DNA of 64,000 nucleotides from Chondrus crispus (lineage: Eukaryota > Rhodophyta > Florideophyceae > Gigartinales > Gigartinaceae), in the NCBI RefSeq assembly GCF_000350225.1, contig NW_005178495.1:33934-97933 (forward strand), written 5' to 3'. Of this stretch, positions 62,601 to 64,000 are shown one piece after another; the stretch's first letter is position 1; each line of letters begins with the position of its first letter. Below the pieces are notes generated by a model, which was given only the letters and a program-made list of their open reading frames with translations, was not told where the DNA came from and ran no database searches. The position numbers and the translations under genes are program-made.

Positions 62601-63163
62601 TCTGTGACGCGGAAGTTCGTGGCCCGATTACTGCATCTTTTGCATTTCATATTAACCGCATGCCTAACATGCTCTTCAAAAACCTTAGAAGAGCTGCCTT
62701 TTTCGGGTCAGCCTGCCCCGATTTCCCTGCTTTAGCTGGATAGTATTGTGGTGACATGAACATCGCGCCACGTGGTGTTGTATTGCTCTGACCGAATGCG
62801 CAAACGCATCAGTCATCCCCGAGACAGGGCCATGGGTAGAAAAGGTTGTGCAAAATGGAGTTGCATGGACCGAGGAAAGGCAACGAATTTCGTACATGGG
62901 GTGGATGTGCCCCGAGCGGCGGTTCAAGTACCTGCTTTGGGTCTTTTATTGTTTGGTGCAACTCTTTGCGCATACTTAGGCCTAAAAGGGGTGGCGGGAC
63001 ATTTCCACTATCTTCCTCTCTGCAACGGCGACTGAAACTATACCCAGACTGCAAACAACGAACAAGCTTTCAATCGACAAGTCTCCATCGGACTTGTGTT
63101 TTAATCACGGCGAAACATTTTTTCTATTCACAAGGAAGCAAAGACACAAGCGGGGCATTGACG
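59643..63163. other. Gene-poor stretch
   Basis: Only short frames of random-looking composition. Purine-rich GGAAAAGGTGGGG repeats lie at 60385-60520 and a pyrimidine/C-rich tract at 60785-60835. One hairpin is listed separately. I see no gene or RNA that I can support. Confidence 0.45.
61757..61802. repeat. 18-bp hairpin
   Basis: CTCGTGTTGGGGGCTTGT (61757-61774) and its reverse complement with one mismatch (61785-61802), with a 10-base loop. Confidence 0.85.
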
Positions 63164-64000
63164 ATGCGATTCAACGTCACAACAGGCTCGTTCCTCTGTG
63201 TCATTCTTTCGGCATTGCTCCCGGGCGCGGTGTACGCACATTCGCATCTTGCAGACCCATTACCAACGCGGCAGCTGCACTGCAGAGTCGGTGGAGTGGC
63301 GAGAGAGTGCCATGGGCCTTGTCCGATACCCGATGACTACGGGCGACTCAACCCAGTAAACAAAAACCAACCAGCAGAGGTTTGGGGAAGGGGAGCGACG
63401 GTCAACGTGCGTTGGCATAGAGACAATCGTAAGTAGTTTTGCATTGGGGGGGTTTTCGCACGCTTTTTGGTTTGAAAGGGTTGCGTGCGTGGGTATGGTG
63501 TTTTTTTGATTCGTGGCTCGCTAACCACAGTTCTGTCGATGCATTTTTGTTGTTTGTGATTCATGTGTTTGTAGATGACGGGACCGGTTTTGTGCGGCTA
63601 ACGCTAGTGCCAATCGAGAAAATGATGGACAAGAAGGCGCACGACCAGTTTGCGTTTCAGTTTCTCTGCATGAACGAGGGGCCGCATCGGTGCCAAGACC
63701 GGTCTTACGACACGTGCGGCAACGACTTTGAAGGGATGGCGTGGCAGGCGCGGGTGCGTGTGCCGACGAGCTACCCGGACGGGACGTACGTGTTCGGGTG
63801 GTCGTGGTACGGCGGCGGCAACTACCTGGACCGGTCGTTCTTCGGCGACTACTACAGCTGCAGCTACATCGAGATCCGCGGGGGGCTGCCGGTGAGCGAG
63901 GAGTACCAGCCCGTATTCGACGGGAAGACGTGCCGCAGCGCGACGGACCAGCTCGGGAAATGCTGGCGCGAGCCGTGCCACTACGGGCCCGTACAGGACA
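63164..64000 (+). CDS. Secreted LPMO-like protein, 3' end outside the window
   Basis: Exon 1, 63164-63428, begins with a signal peptide (MRFNVTTGSFLCVILSALLP, then GAVYA) whose predicted cleavage leaves His as the first residue (HSHLADPLPTRQ). Exon 2 starts at 63575 after a 146-bp intron (GTAAGT...TTTGTAG) and runs off the window. It reads HDDGTGFVRLTLVPIEKMMD, CMNEGPHRCQDRSYDTCGND, YPDGTYVFGWSWYGGGNYL and YYSCSYIEIRGG. An N-terminal His, a second His in an N-H-x-x-G-F-x-R context, an aromatic-rich sheet and S-C-x-x-I near the end are the layout of copper lytic polysaccharide monooxygenases. I cannot assign an AA class. The many Cys suggest disulfides. The substrate might be a cell-wall polysaccharide. 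Confidence 0.6.

Overview
The window looks like nuclear DNA of a photosynthetic eukaryote, most likely a multicellular (florideophyte) red alga; the lineage is my inference. Evidence: short GT-AG introns (77-146 bp), a plant/algal FdC2-type ferredoxin, core eukaryotic genes (XRN1, SmD2, NOP58, ENY2) packed with short spacers, and a very high load of LTR retrotransposons. Several reading frames open at GTG or TTG and have no in-frame ATG at their 5' end, which fits exons, pseudogenes or transposon debris rather than bacterial genes.

Layout. 0-2 kb: two convergent genes of fungal type, a frameshifted small protein and an aminoglycoside-phosphotransferase-like protein. 2.2-10.4 kb: a DNA element with terminal arrays of a GGGYGA motif spaced about 31 bp apart. 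It carries a GC-rich coiled-coil gene piece and is split by a Ty1/copia retrotransposon with 366-bp LTRs. 10.4-15.7 kb: tandem repeats, a Tnp2-type transposase abutting a C-terminal scrap of eIF3i, and the ferredoxin gene. 17.0-28.0 kb: two Ty3/gypsy chromovirus-like elements in opposite orientation. The plus-strand one is inserted in the minus-strand one, which also holds a solo LTR with a perfect 5-bp target duplication. 28.0-34.3 kb: a junk mosaic with a copia gag scrap, a GMC oxidoreductase pseudogene, a second motif-array element with perfect 80-bp inverted repeats around a sulfotransferase-like scrap, duplications and palindromes.

34.4-48.4 kb: two paralogous four-helix membrane proteins of no family I recognise, separated by 11 kb of transposons (pogo, tandem 60-bp repeats, solo LTR, copia, Tc1/mariner with a nested MITE). 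49.3-59.0 kb: a clean housekeeping island of GST, XRN1 (mRNA decay), SmD2 (splicing), NOP58 (snoRNP) and ENY2/SUS1 (transcription/mRNA export), in divergent and convergent pairs. 59-63 kb: gene-poor DNA with a MITE. 63.2 kb to the end: the start of a secreted LPMO-like protein.

The most unusual signals are the family of gene-carrying elements with helically phased GGGYGA termini; the paralogous membrane proteins with near-identical N-termini, divergent ectodomains and ATGA-linked upstream ORFs; the decaying fungal-type gene pair; a ferredoxin lacking its fourth cluster cysteine; and a series of near-perfect palindromes.
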